A stretch of DNA of 15,630 nt, taken from NCBI GenBank assembly GCA_016295005.1, contig JAEDMA010000024.1:1-15630 (forward strand), read 5' to 3'. The DNA is from Christensenellaceae bacterium. GTDB taxonomy: Bacteria > Bacillota > Clostridia > Christensenellales > Borkfalkiaceae. Below the pieces are notes generated by a model. It was not told where the DNA came from. It saw only the letters and a list, made by a program, of their open reading frames with translations, and searched no databases. Both the position numbers and the translations under genes were made by a program. Below, piece after piece: positions 15,374-15,630 of the stretch; position 1 is the stretch's first letter, and every line of letters begins with the position of its first letter.

Positions 15374-15630
15374 ATGGAAGATTTTTTAAAAAATAATTTT
15401 TGTATATCTACTTATTGTTCACCGCAACCGCCTAAAACGGTTGACGGAGTAGATTATCCCGATAGAGTGACGGAGGAACAGTATAAACTCTTAAAAGATT
15501 GCGGTGTAAATCTTTGTATGGGACATGCCGACGTTATGAATACTGATACCGAAAAATACGCATATAAGGCATTAGATATATGTGCGAAACTCGGTATAAA
15601 ATATTTGGTAAAAGACGAAATATCAAAACG
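15374..15630 (+). CDS. Start of a second TIM-barrel protein, paralogue of the preceding lipoprotein (3' end outside window)
   Basis: An ATG at 15374, nine bases after the previous stop, opens a frame that stays open for 85 codons to the window edge. The ribosome binding site is weak (AAAAAAGA before ATG). The visible residues lack any signal peptide or lipobox and begin directly with F-C-I-S-T-Y-C-S-P at the barrel's first strand. They align with the lipoprotein's residues 77-155: T-E-E-Q-Y-K-L-L-K-D-C-G-V-N against T-D-E-V-F-G-K-I-E-E-S-G-V-N, then K-A-L-D-I-C-A-K-L-G-I-K-Y against K-A-L-N-L-A-N-E-H-N-I-N-Y. It is therefore probably a cytoplasmic member of the same hydrolase-like family. Catalytic residues lie beyond the window. 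Confidence 0.75.
   Translation, partial: MEDFLKNNFCISTYCSPQPPKTVDGVDYPDRVTEEQYKLLKDCGVNLCMGHADVMNTDTEKYAYKALDICAKLGIKYLVKDEISK

Noticed and set aside
1..15630. CRISPR arrays, tRNA/rRNA genes, insertion sequences and phage genes
   Set aside because: I saw no regularly spaced repeats, no cloverleaf or rRNA-like sequence and no transposase or integrase motifs.

Overview
The window is an AT-rich (roughly one-third G+C by eye) stretch in which every credible gene lies on the + strand. Lipoprotein signal peptides, AAGGAG-type ribosome binding sites, CUT1 sugar permeases without a local ATPase, and a large surface protein with InlB-type repeats all point to an uncultured gut-type Clostridia (Firmicutes). 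That assignment is inference from gene style, not from a marker gene. TGA ends the alpha-galactosidase gene, so the standard code appears to apply.

Layout. (1) 2-2608 is the 3' part of a surface protein gene with two InlB-like repeats and related beta-sandwich modules; it ends in a strong hairpin terminator (2619-2650). (2) 2664-6548 is a compact unit: promoter, AraC-family regulator, an EamA/DMT transporter broken by two one-base deletions, an N-acetylneuraminate-lyase-like aldolase, a cytoplasmic sialidase-like BNR protein, and a terminator (6519-6548). (3) 6599-15630 is a second unit running off the window: a promoter region with direct repeats, a cytoplasmic GH36 alpha-galactosidase, two CUT1 permeases, a solute-binding lipoprotein, an exported two-domain jelly-roll protein, a TIM-barrel glycoside-hydrolase-like lipoprotein, and the start of a related gene with no signal peptide.

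How the genes may work together (inference). Unit 3 looks like a glycan uptake locus. Exported proteins would bind or trim a glycan, the SBP and permeases would import an oligosaccharide (with an ATPase encoded elsewhere), and GH36 would remove alpha-galactose inside the cell. Unit 2 looks like a small ulosonic-acid (sialic-acid-like) module: a transporter, an intracellular BNR hydrolase-like protein and an aldolase, with an AraC regulator that could also control unit 3. The usual sialate genes nanE, nanK, nagA and nagB are not in the window, so sialic acid as substrate is not established.

Most worth a second look: the doubly frameshifted DMT gene, the intracellular sialidase-like/aldolase pair, the two direct-repeat candidate operators, and the adjacent TIM-barrel paralogues of which one is exported and the other apparently cytoplasmic.
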